The notes under the pieces: model-generated
Told to the model about the DNA's origin: nothing
Seen by the model: only the letters and a program-made list of their open reading frames with translations
Database searches by the model: none
Made by a program: the position numbers and the translations under genes
Shown: positions 1 through 10,248 of the stretch, piece by piece
Position numbering within the stretch: position 1 is the stretch's first letter
Layout: each line of letters opens with the position of its first letter
Source of the DNA: Desulfobulbaceae bacterium
Lineage (GTDB): Bacteria; Desulfobacterota; Desulfobulbia; Desulfobulbales; Desulfobulbaceae
NCBI GenBank assembly: GCA_013201405.1
Contig: JABMJC010000006.1
Location: forward strand, 1 to 36,798
Reading direction: 5' to 3'
DNA length: 36,798 nt

Positions 1-86
1 CAAACTGCTAAACCGCGTAAGTGGCTGGCCTTACTGGTTGCCCGCGAGTACAGGGAATGGGTGTGGAGGTCGGCGATGTAGCGCAT
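1..86 (-). CDS. EndoQ-like PHP-domain protein, N-terminal 28 codons only
   Basis: An open frame starts at the ATG at 86-84 and runs off the left edge of the window. The 28 visible residues begin MRYIADLHTHSLYSRATS. The DLHTHS block is the metal-binding His-x-His start of a PHP phosphoesterase domain. The following YSRATS is typical, from memory, of the bacterial endonuclease Q-like proteins often annotated as 'UvrD-helicase/PHP'. These act on damaged (deaminated) bases in DNA. The ATG lies only three bases past the nadD stop and I see no clear ribosome binding site, so translation may be coupled to nadD. Only the first motif is visible; another PHP protein (histidinol phosphatase or PolX type) is possible. 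Confidence 0.6.
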   Translation of the reverse strand, partial: MRYIADLHTHSLYSRATSKASHLRGLAV

Positions 87-89
87 GAT

Positions 90-749
90 TCAGGAGGATG
101 AGTGGCTGTAGAGCCGGTGGGCGTGAATATAGGTGCGCACAGCTTCTGGCAGCCCAACTGCCTCTTCGCCGCGGCCCAGGGCCTGGCGAATGGCGGTGGA
201 TGAAAAGGGCTGATGAAAATCAGGCAGTAGGGTCAGGGTTCTCCCGGCATGGTTAATCCACGCATTGTTGTGTGTGGGCATGGGTTGGTAGCGGGGTTGC
301 AGACGCATAACGAACTCCCTGATTGTAGCTGGTGATGTCTGCCCCCGGTTCACAGCCACCAGATCAACACGGGCCAGCAAATCTTCTACCCGGTACCAAT
401 TGGGCAAATCAGCCAGGGAATCCATACCGATCACCAAGGCAGTATGACATGGAGCGCAGCTGCGCAGCACCGCCTCCACTGTGTGGATGGTATAGGATGG
501 CCTGGACAGGGATTGTTCGATACGGGAGCAGCAAATACGCGCGCAATCAGGGCAATCCTGCAGGGCCGCATCCAACATGGCGACCCGGTGCGTAAAGGTG
601 GCAACTGGCTGCCGTTTATGGGGAGGTTCCAACGCTGGCACGATCAGCAGCTGATCCAGGGCGAAACGATCCCGTACCTGGCAGGCCAGGGCTAAATGAC
701 CGCTGTGCACCGGATCAAAGGTGCCGCCGAAGATACCGATGGACTGCAT
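90..749 (-). CDS. nadD: nicotinate-nucleotide adenylyltransferase NadD
   Basis: This 219-residue protein should transfer AMP from ATP to nicotinate mononucleotide, making deamido-NAD in cytosolic NAD synthesis. The nucleotidyltransferase signature GGTFDPVHSGH lies at residues 8-18, with an ISSTAIR-like SSTAIR block near residue 184 that closes the ATP site. Length is normal for the family. It is the last full gene of the rplU-rpmA-obgE-proB-proA-nadD cluster, 77 bp after proA. The ATG at 749 has only a weak purine-rich site (GAAGACA) upstream. Confidence 0.95.
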   Translation of the reverse strand: MQSIGIFGGTFDPVHSGHLALACQVRDRFALDQLLIVPALEPPHKRQPVATFTHRVAMLDAALQDCPDCARICCSRIEQSLSRPSYTIHTVEAVLRSCAPCHTALVIGMDSLADLPNWYRVEDLLARVDLVAVNRGQTSPATIREFVMRLQPRYQPMPTHNNAWINHAGRTLTLLPDFHQPFSSTAIRQALGRGEEAVGLPEAVRTYIHAHRLYSHSSS

Positions 750-826
750 GCCGATACGCTGTCTTCACAAGCCAAGTGGTACCTGATCCGCCTTTCCCCT
801 GTGGGTAAAAGACGCGGCTGTACCGA

Positions 827-2092
827 TCATGCACGGATTTCACCCGCACCAAGCACCACAAATTTACGAGTAGTCAGTTCCTTGAGGCCCATGGGGCCGT
901 AGGCGTGCAGTTTGGAGGTGGAAATACCAATCTCCATGCCCAGTCCGAACTGACCGCCATCGTTGAAACGGGTGGAAGCATTGACCATGACCGCCGAGGC
1001 ATCCACTTCCTGGGTAAAACGCTGGGAGTTACCATAGGAACGGGTGATGATGGTTTCGGTATGCCGGGAACCATAACAGTCGATATAATCCAGGGCTTCA
1101 TCCAGACTGTTCACTACCCGCACAACCATGGCCAGATCAAGGAATTCCTGGCCCCAGTCATCCTCTGTGGCCTCTTCGATCAGGGTGCTCACCTCCTGGC
1201 TGCGAACGCAACCAAGCAAACGCACACCTTCCTGGTGCAGGGTCATAGCCACCTTGGGCAAAAATTCTCCGGCAATAGCCTGGTGCACCAGCAAACCCTC
1301 CAGGGCGTTGCAGGCGCTGGGCCGCTGTATCTTGCCATTGACAACAATGCGCTGGGCCATCTCCATATCGGCAGCCTCATCCACATAGGCGTGACACACC
1401 CCCTTATAGTGTTTCAGCACCGGGATACGCGACTTGGCGGTCACTGCCCTGATCAAACCCTCCCCGCCCCTGGGGATGACCAGGTCGATACAGTCCTCCT
1501 GATTTAAAAGTACATCAATGGCGCTGCGTTCGACCGTGGGCACCACCTGAATGATATCCACATCGCTCTGGTGCTGGCGCAACACCTCATGGAAGATGGC
1601 GGCCAGGGCCAGGTTGGAATGCAGGGCCTCAGATCCACCCCGCAAAATGACCGCGTTACCGGACTTGAGGCACAGCGCGGCCGCATCAATGGTCACATTG
1701 GGTCTGGATTCGTAAATCATCAGAATGACACCCAGGGGAATGCGCATGCGGCCCACCTGAATACCACTGGGCCGACGACGCAACTCCTCCACTTCGCCCA
1801 CAGGATCTGCCAAGGCCGCCACTTCCCGCAGACCTGTGGCCATCTCCTGGATGACCGCATCACTCAAGTGCAGGCGGTTGAGCATGGCTATGCCCATGCC
1901 TTTGGCCCGGGCAGCATCCATGTCCTTGCTGTTCTCCTCTTGAATGAGGGCCTGTTTATCCAGCAGGGCCTCGGCCGTGTCCAAAAGAATACTGTTTTTT
2001 GTGTCCGTTCCCATGCTACGCAAAAGGCGGGAAGCCTTTTTCGCCTTCTGCGCCATGGTAACGACCAGCGCATCTGTCTCTAACTTTCCCAT
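827..2092 (-). CDS. proA: gamma-glutamyl phosphate reductase ProA
   Basis: This 421-residue aldehyde-dehydrogenase-fold enzyme reduces gamma-glutamyl phosphate with NADPH to glutamate semialdehyde, the second step of proline synthesis. Family blocks are clear: the substrate/NADP region with YESRPNVTIDA, then GNAVILRGG, the catalytic cysteine in RPSACNA near residue 260, and a C-terminal GPMGLKELTTRKF ending. The ATG at 2092 is preceded by GCAGGAAA about nine bases upstream, which supports this start. It follows proB, its pathway partner, after a 118 bp gap holding a hairpin. Confidence 0.96.
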   Translation of the reverse strand: MGKLETDALVVTMAQKAKKASRLLRSMGTDTKNSILLDTAEALLDKQALIQEENSKDMDAARAKGMGIAMLNRLHLSDAVIQEMATGLREVAALADPVGEVEELRRRPSGIQVGRMRIPLGVILMIYESRPNVTIDAAALCLKSGNAVILRGGSEALHSNLALAAIFHEVLRQHQSDVDIIQVVPTVERSAIDVLLNQEDCIDLVIPRGGEGLIRAVTAKSRIPVLKHYKGVCHAYVDEAADMEMAQRIVVNGKIQRPSACNALEGLLVHQAIAGEFLPKVAMTLHQEGVRLLGCVRSQEVSTLIEEATEDDWGQEFLDLAMVVRVVNSLDEALDYIDCYGSRHTETIITRSYGNSQRFTQEVDASAVMVNASTRFNDGGQFGLGMEIGISTSKLHAYGPMGLKELTTRKFVVLGAGEIRA

Positions 2093-2121
2093 ACCACGGT
2101 TTCCTGCAAAATGAACAAGGT

Positions 2122-2160
2122 ATGCCGATTCCGTATCAAAGCGATTTTACGTGTCGGCAT
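2122..2160 (-). other. compound hairpin between proB and proA
   Basis: Perfect 7 bp arms ATGCCGA (2122-2128) and TCGGCAT (2154-2160) enclose a second stem, CGTA (2132-2135) with TACG (2148-2151). The transcript of the proB-proA gap could therefore fold into a two-tier hairpin about 39 nt long. No T run follows it on the minus strand, so it is not a standard terminator. It could be an RNA processing or stability element. The pairing is seen directly; the role is inference. Confidence 0.4.
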
Positions 2161-2210
2161 CGTCGAACGCTTCTCGCCACCCTGATACCATCTTTAATCT
2201 GAAATTGAAA

Positions 2211-4537
<2,327 letters not shown>

Positions 4538-4795
4538 CTACTCGGCAGGGTATACAGAAACCCGCTTCCTGCCTCGCCCAAAGGCCTCATATTGCACGAC
4601 ACCATCGATTTTTGCAAAAAGCGTGTAGTCACGCCCGCAACCAACATTGTTGCCTGGATGGATTTTGGTACCCAGTTGCCGTACCAGAATACTGCCTGCG
4701 CTGACATTCTGGCCGCCAAAGCGCTTGACTCCCCGCCGTTGGCCGATACTGTCACGGCCGTTACGTGAGCTACCGCCCGCTTTTTTATGTGCCAT
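4538..4795 (-). CDS. rpmA: 50S ribosomal protein L27
   Basis: This is bacterial L27, which reaches toward the peptidyl transferase centre of the large ribosomal subunit. The 85-residue sequence starts [16 protein letters not shown] and contains [14 protein letters not shown] and [10 protein letters not shown], all family hallmarks. It lacks the cleavable N-terminal extension found in Firmicutes. A strong GAGGAGG site lies seven bases before the ATG. It follows rplU after 32 bp, the standard order. Confidence 0.98.
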   Translation of the reverse strand: MAHKKAGGSSRNGRDSIGQRRGVKRFGGQNVSAGSILVRQLGTKIHPGNNVGCGRDYTLFAKIDGVVQYEAFGRGRKRVSVYPAE

Positions 4796-4827
4796 CTTTG
4801 TTCCTCCTCTATCTTTTCAACCAGCGC

Positions 4828-5139
4828 CTATGCAGAAATACTTTCTATGTTGAGCGCGGTGTACAATTGCCTGTGACCCTTTTTAACCTGGTAGCCCTTG
4901 CGGCGCTTCTTCTTAAAGACGATCACCTTCTTCTGCCGTCCCTGCTCCAGGATGGTGGCCAGTACCTTAGCACCTTCCACCAGTGGACGGCCGATTTGAA
5001 CGGTTTCACCGTCCACTACGAGCAGCACTTCGTCGAGTTCAACGGTACTGCCGACTTCGCCTTCCAACTTCTCCACCCGAAGCCGGTCGCCGGCTTCCAC
5101 CTGGTATTGTTTCCCGCCGGTGCGGATTATTGCGTACAT
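4828..5139 (-). CDS. rplU: 50S ribosomal protein L21
   Basis: L21 is a 23S rRNA-binding protein of the large subunit. The 103-residue protein begins [18 protein letters not shown] and carries the C-terminal [15 protein letters not shown] block that contacts rRNA. The start at 5139 is favoured over an upstream in-frame ATG at 5184 because GAGGAGG stands just before it and the protein then matches normal L21 length. It is the first gene of the rplU-to-nadD cluster, with a good promoter about 55-85 bp upstream. Confidence 0.98.
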   Translation of the reverse strand: MYAIIRTGGKQYQVEAGDRLRVEKLEGEVGSTVELDEVLLVVDGETVQIGRPLVEGAKVLATILEQGRQKKVIVFKKKRRKGYQVKKGHRQLYTALNIESISA

Positions 5140-5192
5140 GCGTGCCTCCTCTTGCACAAAACACCCACAAAATATCAAATGCACAATATTTG

Positions 5193-5222
5193 ATTAGACT
5201 CTATTTTCTCGATCTTTGTCAA
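5193..5222 (-). promoter_or_regulatory. sigma70-type promoter of rplU operon
   Basis: Read on the minus strand, TTGACA (5222-5217, a perfect -35) is followed after an 18 bp spacer by TCTAAT (5198-5193, five of six to TATAAT). Transcription would start near 5186, leaving a leader of about 47 nt before the rplU ATG. It is the best promoter match I found in the window. Confidence 0.7.
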
Positions 5223-5310
5223 CAGCTAATTGTCTGTAAAAAACGAATCAGGCAAACAGATCACTTCCGTACCCACATGGCCTTGCATGACACACCCTTT
5301 TCTCTTTTCC

Positions 5311-5339
5311 TTGTCTGCAAACGCAAGTATGGATACAAT
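5311..5339 (+). promoter_or_regulatory. candidate sigma70 promoter for rubredoxin gene
   Basis: TTGTCT (5311-5316), a 17 bp spacer and TACAAT (5334-5339) give four of six and five of six consensus matches. The start point would fall near 5346, about 90 nt before the rubredoxin start codon. The stretch between this element and the divergent rplU promoter (5223-5310) shows no gene. Confidence 0.45.
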
Positions 5340-5436
5340 GTCTCATCCTTGGTAAAAATCAGAGGTCATCAGTCAAAATCAAAGCGCCCTGCCTGAACAT
5401 GGCGCATCCCTTTACCTTAATTCAAGGAGACACGTC

Positions 5437-5595
5437 GTGCAAAAAATGGAATGCCCCTGCGGTTACATCTACGACCCGGCCGAAGGCGATTACGAGAACA
5501 AGATCGAACCAGGCACCGCCTTTGCCGACCTGCCGGATGACTGGGTTTGTCCGAAGTGTGGGGCGGAAAAAGAATATTTTTACCCTGTAGATTAA
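5437..5595 (+). CDS. rubredoxin with C-x-C first knuckle
   Basis: This 52-residue protein is a rubredoxin, a small iron protein with one Fe(Cys)4 site that carries single electrons in anaerobes, often to oxygen- or peroxide-reducing enzymes. It shows [26 protein letters not shown] and a short acidic/aromatic tail. The second cysteine pair is normal (C38-x2-C41). The first pair is C6-P-C8-G, one residue shorter than the usual C-x2-C-G. I chose the GTG at 5437 because AAGGAGA ends six bases upstream; the in-frame ATG at 5446 would be 15 bases away. It appears to be a single-gene unit. Confidence 0.9.
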   Translation: MQKMECPCGYIYDPAEGDYENKIEPGTAFADLPDDWVCPKCGAEKEYFYPVD

Positions 5596-5639
5596 AAGAA
5601 CTAAAGAAATAAAACTACAACTACCTTGGCGCGACTTCT

Positions 5640-5670
5640 GCCGCTGTTCAGTCTTTGGCTGAATCGCGGC
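5640..5670 (+). terminator. weak hairpin after rubredoxin gene
   Basis: GCCGCTGTTCAG (5640-5651) can pair with CTGAATCGCGGC (5659-5670) around a 7 nt loop, with a two-base internal mismatch. GGAAAAATAA follows rather than a T run, so termination on the plus strand is doubtful. The rest of 5596-5779 holds no gene, and I see no convincing promoter for the next operon there. Confidence 0.25.
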
Positions 5671-5779
5671 GGAAAAATAAGCCGTCAGCGTATTTATACC
5701 CTGCACCCCTCATATTTTTGTCTTTGTTTATACCACTTACGCCTTACCCCCTAGTTTCCAGCCACCAGTACAATCTGCC

Positions 5780-6901
5780 ATGCCCGCACCATCACCGGCC
5801 TACACCCTGAGCACCCCGCAACCCGGCACTCTCCAGATCAATCTGGACGGCGACTGGACGCTCAAGAGCCCGGTTCCCACCCTGGACGAGTTCCAGCAGG
5901 CACTCGGCTCCGACACGACCCGGATTACGGTCAATGGTGCTGGGCTTGGGGCCTGGGATACCAGGCTGCTGATCTTTTTGCAGCAACTTGCGCAAATAGT
6001 CAGGGAGCAGGATCTTCCCATTGAAGAAGAATCTCTGCCCACAGGTGCGCTCCGTCTGTTGCGACTCGCCAGCCAAACAGAAACCACAGGGCGGAGGGGG
6101 CAGGCAGAAAAAGGCTCCCTGCTCTACCGCGTCGGTGTCAAGGCCATGGCTGTGCACGACAGCGCTACCAGCATGGCCACCTTCACCGGCGAACTTGTAC
6201 TGGAAGGACTGCGCCTGTTTACCGGCAAATCCCCTTTCCGGATGCGCGACTTCCTGTATTTTATCCAGGCCTGTGGGGTGGAATCCCTGCCTATCGTCAC
6301 CCTGATTGCAGTTCTGGTGGGCGTGATTCTCTCCTTTGTGGGTGCTGTCCAGTTGCAGATGTTTGGCGCGGAAATCTATATCGCTAACCTGGTGGGCCTG
6401 GGTATGGTGCTGGAAATGGGTGCCTTGATGAGCGGGATTATCATTGCCGGTCGCATTGGCGCAGCCTATGCCGCCCAACTCGGGACCATGCAGACCAACG
6501 AGGAAATTGACGCCCTGCGCACCATGGGCATCTCGCCCATTGGCTTCCTGGTTCTGCCCCGTCTTTTTGCCCTGGCGCTCATGATGCCGCTTTTGTGTGT
6601 GTATGCCGATGTCATGGGTATTCTTGGCGGGGCCTTTATCGGCTACACCGTGCTGGATCTGTCCTTGAACGAATTTCTGAACCAGGCGATCAAATCCGTC
6701 ACCTTGTACCACTGTTTCCAAGGTGTGGCCAAAAGTGCAGTTTTCGGCATTTTAATCGGTTTTGCCGGCTGCCTGCGCGGCATGGAGTGCGGCCGCAGCG
6801 CCATGGCTGTGGGTGAAGCCACCACCTCGGCCGTGGTCACCTCCATTGTGTTCATCGTCATCTCCGACTCTATCCTCACCATTATCTTCAACGTGCTCTA
6901 A
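5780..6901 (+). CDS. mlaE: MlaE-type lipid ABC permease with N-terminal STAS-like domain
   Basis: This is the inner-membrane permease of an MCE/Mla phospholipid transport complex. Residues about 1-100 look like a STAS domain (LQINLDGDWTLKSPVP, then ITVNGAGLGAWDTRLLIFLQQL). The rest, about 115-373, is the MlaE permease with several hydrophobic helices and the family block GRIGAAYAAQLGTMQ-NEEIDALRTMG. E. coli MlaE is about 260 residues and its STAS partner MlaB is separate; here the two functions appear fused. The ATG at 5780 lacks a clear ribosome binding site. The stop is 4 bp before mlaF. Confidence 0.9.
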   Translation: MPAPSPAYTLSTPQPGTLQINLDGDWTLKSPVPTLDEFQQALGSDTTRITVNGAGLGAWDTRLLIFLQQLAQIVREQDLPIEEESLPTGALRLLRLASQTETTGRRGQAEKGSLLYRVGVKAMAVHDSATSMATFTGELVLEGLRLFTGKSPFRMRDFLYFIQACGVESLPIVTLIAVLVGVILSFVGAVQLQMFGAEIYIANLVGLGMVLEMGALMSGIIIAGRIGAAYAAQLGTMQTNEEIDALRTMGISPIGFLVLPRLFALALMMPLLCVYADVMGILGGAFIGYTVLDLSLNEFLNQAIKSVTLYHCFQGVAKSAVFGILIGFAGCLRGMECGRSAMAVGEATTSAVVTSIVFIVISDSILTIIFNVL

Positions 6902-6905
6902 GCCC

Positions 6906-7679
6906 ATGGATGATATGGCAGCGATCACCGTCAACAATCTGACCATGGCCTACGGTTCCTTTGTGCTACAGCGGGATCTGAATTTCACGGTGGAGAAAGG
7001 GGACATCTTTGTTATCATGGGCGGCAGTGGCTGTGGAAAATCCACCCTGCTGCGGCACCTGACCGGGCTCAAGGAACCGGCCGCAGGCCAGGTGCTGTAC
7101 GGCAACGAAGATTTCTGGCAATTGGATAGCAAAGGTCGCGACCGCGTCATTCGCCGCAGCGGTATCCTTTACCAGGCCGGGGCCCTCTGGAGTTCGATGA
7201 CCTTGGCTGAAAATATCGCCATTCCCATCACCACGTATACGGCGCTTGACAAAAACACCGTGCAGGATCTGGTTTCCTTCAAACTGTCTTTGGTTGGCCT
7301 GGCCGGCTTTGAGGATTTTTATCCCTCACAGATCTCCGGTGGTATGCGCAAACGGGCTGCGCTTGCCCGGGCCATTGCCCTGGACCCGGAGTTTCTCTTT
7401 TTTGACGAACCATCCGCCGGGCTTGACCCCATCAGCGCCCGCAACCTGGATGATCTCATTTTGGAGCTCAAGGAAAGCCTCGGCGCGACCGTGGTGATCG
7501 TCACCCATGAACTGGCGTCGATTTACGCCATTGCCACCAACTCCGTCTTTCTGGACAGCGAAAGCAAAACCATGCTCGCCAGTGGCGACCCCAAAGAGCT
7601 GCTCAAGGAAAGCGACAACAACACACTCATCCGTTTCCTCACCAGGGGAACCGGCAACAGGGAGATACGAAACATTTGA
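6906..7679 (+). CDS. mlaF: MlaF-type ABC ATPase
   Basis: This 257-residue ATPase powers the MlaE permease from the cytoplasmic side. Walker A is GGSGCGKST (39-47), the signature is SGGMRKR, and Walker B with catalytic glutamate is FLFFDEPSAGLDP. A switch histidine lies in VIVTHEL. The start MDDMAAITVNNL at 6906 follows the mlaE stop by 4 bp; earlier in-frame codons fall inside mlaE. The next gene overlaps its stop. Confidence 0.93.
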   Translation: MDDMAAITVNNLTMAYGSFVLQRDLNFTVEKGDIFVIMGGSGCGKSTLLRHLTGLKEPAAGQVLYGNEDFWQLDSKGRDRVIRRSGILYQAGALWSSMTLAENIAIPITTYTALDKNTVQDLVSFKLSLVGLAGFEDFYPSQISGGMRKRAALARAIALDPEFLFFDEPSAGLDPISARNLDDLILELKESLGATVVIVTHELASIYAIATNSVFLDSESKTMLASGDPKELLKESDNNTLIRFLTRGTGNREIRNI

Positions 7680-8677
7680 GCAAAAAAGCCAACCCTACCC
7701 TTATCGGCGCCTTTGTCCTCACCGCATTGGCTGTGGCAGTGGCCGCCATTATGGTGCTGGGAAAATTCACGATCAAAGACAACACGGTGCGCTGCGTCGC
7801 CTTCTTTTCCGGCTCCATGCACGGCCTGGATGTGGGCGCGCCAGTGGCGTTCAGAGGCGTGGCCATCGGCCGCGTCAGCAGCATTCAGCTGAATTACGAC
7901 GAAACACAGGGCACTCTCATCATTCCGGTGTACATGGACTTGCAGCAGCAAATTCATCCGGATGGGGGCCGGGGCCAGGATGCCGAACAGATGCGGGAAA
8001 CCCTGAAAGAACTCATCAATCGCGGGCTCAGGGCGCAAATGCGTTCAAGCAGTCTGCTCACCGGCAAGCAGTATGTGGAACTCTTTTTAAACCCAGGATC
8101 TGAACCGGTTTTGCATGGGGCACCGGAGTATGTCCTTGAAATACCGACTCTGTCTTCTGGGCTGGACAAAATCACCGAAAAATTGGAAAGTCTGCCCCTG
8201 GAGGAAATTCTCAACAAGGTGGCGATTTCCCTGGATACTCTCAATGGAGTCATCAGCTCTGAGCGCACAGGTGAGACCGTGAAATCCCTGAGCGCCTCGG
8301 TGCAGCAGCTGGAGTCCATCCTGAGCGGGGTGAACAAAAACCTGCCAGCCCTGCTGGACGAAATCAATCAGGGGATAACGGATTTTTCCGCCACTATGGG
8401 GGAAGCCAAGAGTTTTATTGAAGGAGCGCACAAGGAGTTACAACCAGTGAGTAGTGGCCTGCACAAACTCTTGACCAATTTACAGACCAGCAGCGATAAA
8501 CTGGACAACTCCCTGGGCAATCTGGAACGCCTGACCGCAAGTGACTCCGATGTCAGTTATCAGTTGCGGAGCACTATGCACGAAATGGAGAGGGCTGCCA
8601 GCTCCATCCGTGAGTTGACCGACTACCTGCGTCAAAATCCCAACGCACTGCTCTTTGGCAAGAGCAAGGAAAAATAA
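7676..8677 (+). CDS. mlaD: MlaD-type MCE-domain substrate-binding protein
   Basis: This 333-residue protein should be anchored in the inner membrane and shuttle phospholipid through the periplasm. A single transmembrane helix spans about residues 9-29. The MCE domain follows at about 38-118, with FFSGSMHGLDVGAPVAFRGVAIGRV, and the C-terminal half is long, helical and probably coiled. The start is a TTG at 7676 overlapping the mlaF TGA as TTGA; a GGGAG stretch lies about 11 bases upstream. No better ATG exists before the membrane helix. It overlaps the next gene as TAATG. Confidence 0.9.
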   Translation: MSKKANPTLIGAFVLTALAVAVAAIMVLGKFTIKDNTVRCVAFFSGSMHGLDVGAPVAFRGVAIGRVSSIQLNYDETQGTLIIPVYMDLQQQIHPDGGRGQDAEQMRETLKELINRGLRAQMRSSSLLTGKQYVELFLNPGSEPVLHGAPEYVLEIPTLSSGLDKITEKLESLPLEEILNKVAISLDTLNGVISSERTGETVKSLSASVQQLESILSGVNKNLPALLDEINQGITDFSATMGEAKSFIEGAHKELQPVSSGLHKLLTNLQTSSDKLDNSLGNLERLTASDSDVSYQLRSTMHEMERAASSIRELTDYLRQNPNALLFGKSKEK

Positions 8678-9312
8678 TGACAAGGCCCATAAAACTCCCA
8701 TCCGCCTGTATTGCCGGCCTGTTATCCATGCTTGTGCTAACCGGCTGCATCAGTAAACCAGCCCCCACCACGGTATATGTGTTGGAGCCGCTGCGCTCAT
8801 CCAGCCCAGTGGGTGGCAAACCCGCCGACCTGCCAGGCATGATCATGGTCATGCCGGTTCGCCTGCCGCCGCAATTGCAACAGAAAAGCATTGTGGTGGA
8901 AAAGGCTGGCACAGGGCCGCAAGTTTTGGTAGGCCATCTGTGGGCCGGACCGCTAGATGAGCAAATCAGCGCCAACTTGGCCACCAATCTGCAAATACTT
9001 TTGGCAAGTCCCAATGTGACCTTGTATCCTGGACCGCGCTACAGCAAAGCCCTGTATCAGGTGGAAACGGAAATCATCCGCTTCAGTGGCAATGCCCAGC
9101 ATTTTACCCTGCGGGCGGTGACCACCATTAGCGATCCAAACCAACGCCGGATACTTTCCAGGAAGGTCTTTGCCCAGACGCTCACGATCAAAGGGACTGG
9201 CTACGAGGCCTATGTGGCTGCTGCCTCAGAAGTTTTAAGTGATCTCAGCAGGGATATTGCCACTACCCTCTCCAGTCAGACATTCGCGCCTGCCGTGGAG
9301 ACTGCACCATGA
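8677..9312 (+). CDS. PqiC/YmbA-like MCE-system auxiliary lipoprotein
   Basis: This 211-residue protein has a lipoprotein signal peptide with lipobox LTGC (Cys24) and the YVLEPL start of the DUF330/ABC-type transport auxiliary lipoprotein family. In E. coli, PqiC is an outer-membrane lipoprotein partner of the PqiB MCE protein. A similar role is inferred here: receiving or delivering lipid at the outer membrane for the MlaEFD complex. Its ATG overlaps the mlaD stop as TAATG, so it belongs to the same operon. Confidence 0.85.
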   Translation: MTRPIKLPSACIAGLLSMLVLTGCISKPAPTTVYVLEPLRSSSPVGGKPADLPGMIMVMPVRLPPQLQQKSIVVEKAGTGPQVLVGHLWAGPLDEQISANLATNLQILLASPNVTLYPGPRYSKALYQVETEIIRFSGNAQHFTLRAVTTISDPNQRRILSRKVFAQTLTIKGTGYEAYVAAASEVLSDLSRDIATTLSSQTFAPAVETAP

Positions 9313-9381
9313 ACAAGCCAGGCTGCCGCGGGTGAGCACGCTCCAAGCTTCTTATCCTCTTCGTCGATTTCCTTTGGCAAT

Positions 9382-10212
9382 ATGCGCAACCCCCCCTTTT
9401 ACCACACAGCATTCCATCTTCTCGCGCTTGTCGCCCTTTTTGCACTCCTGCTGCCGGGCTGCAGTTCTCTGCCCTTCAGCAGTACAATCGACCCAGACAA
9501 ATTACCAACCACCATCAGGGTTGGACTGGCCACTGACGCACCTCCCCTGGCATACCAAAATACAACCTCGGCAGGTGGTCTGGACGCCCAACTCGCCGCG
9601 GGGCTTAGCAGCTACACCAACAAAGAAATCACCTACTTGTCTCTGCCACGCAGGGACCTTCTTGAGGCGCTGAACAAAAACGAAGTGGATGTGATCATGG
9701 CCGGGTTCACGGCCTCTGAGGCGAAACAGCGTGGCTTGGCCGCCACCAGAAGCTACCTCGACTCCGGTCTGGTACCGCTGATGTTTTTAGGTGAGCATAA
9801 ACAACTGGCTACAGCAGCCGGGCTCAAGGCAGCCGATGTGCGCATTGGCACGGTTCTGGGTAGTGCAGGCCCTGCCTTTGTCCGTTCGCTCAGGGCTAAA
9901 GGCACGCATCAGGTTTTCGCCACGACCCAGACAGGAGTCAATGCGCTTTTGGCCAAGCGTATTGATGTGCTCCTCCACGACATGCCCACCTGCTTCCACT
10001 ACGCTTCAATACACATTGAGCAAGGTCTGATCCCTGGCCTTACGCCCTTAACCAGGGAGAACATTGTCTGGATATTGCGCCCCAAAGACCGAAACCTGCG
10101 CCTGTTGCTCAACGCCTACCTGCAAGAGAAGGAAGAAAGCGGCGAACTTACCACCCTCATAGCCAACACCCTGCCCTTCTACCACGAAACCTCCCTGTTC
10201 AAAAACAAGTAA
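9382..10212 (+). CDS. solute-binding lipoprotein, SBP_bac_3-like
   Basis: The 276-residue protein starts with a signal peptide and lipobox LLPGC (Cys27), then IRVGLATDAPPLAYQN and GGLDAQLAAGL, the pattern of family 3 solute-binding proteins for amino acids and related small molecules. The middle has the DVIMAGFTASEAKQ hinge region. There is no permease or ATPase for an amino-acid transporter nearby, so it may serve a distant transporter or act as an orphan sensor-like lipoprotein. It lies 69 bp after the Mla-type operon with no clear ribosome binding site. The ligand cannot be read from the sequence. Confidence 0.75.
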   Translation: MRNPPFYHTAFHLLALVALFALLLPGCSSLPFSSTIDPDKLPTTIRVGLATDAPPLAYQNTTSAGGLDAQLAAGLSSYTNKEITYLSLPRRDLLEALNKNEVDVIMAGFTASEAKQRGLAATRSYLDSGLVPLMFLGEHKQLATAAGLKAADVRIGTVLGSAGPAFVRSLRAKGTHQVFATTQTGVNALLAKRIDVLLHDMPTCFHYASIHIEQGLIPGLTPLTRENIVWILRPKDRNLRLLLNAYLQEKEESGELTTLIANTLPFYHETSLFKNK

Positions 10213-10236
10213 GGCCATGCAGGTCGCGTTTGGCCT
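10212..10236. terminator. short inverted repeat between convergent genes
   Basis: AGGCCA (10212-10217) and TGGCCT (10231-10236) form 6 bp arms around a 13 nt loop in the 36 bp gap between two convergent genes. There is no T run on either side. A bidirectional termination role is only a guess. Confidence 0.2.
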
Positions 10237-10248
10237 GTTCGACGGTCT

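Noticed and set aside
905-1507. 200-codon plus-strand open frame opposite proA
   Set aside because: It is antisense to a clear ProA, has no family motifs and no ribosome binding site; high G+C makes such shadow frames common.
5399-5590. 63-codon frame starting at 5399 over the rubredoxin region
   Set aside because: It is out of frame with the clear rubredoxin reading at 5437-5595, which has the cysteine motifs and a good ribosome binding site.
5792-6721. 309-codon minus-strand open frame opposite mlaE
   Set aside because: Antisense of a recognised permease; Gln/His-rich sequence with no motif.
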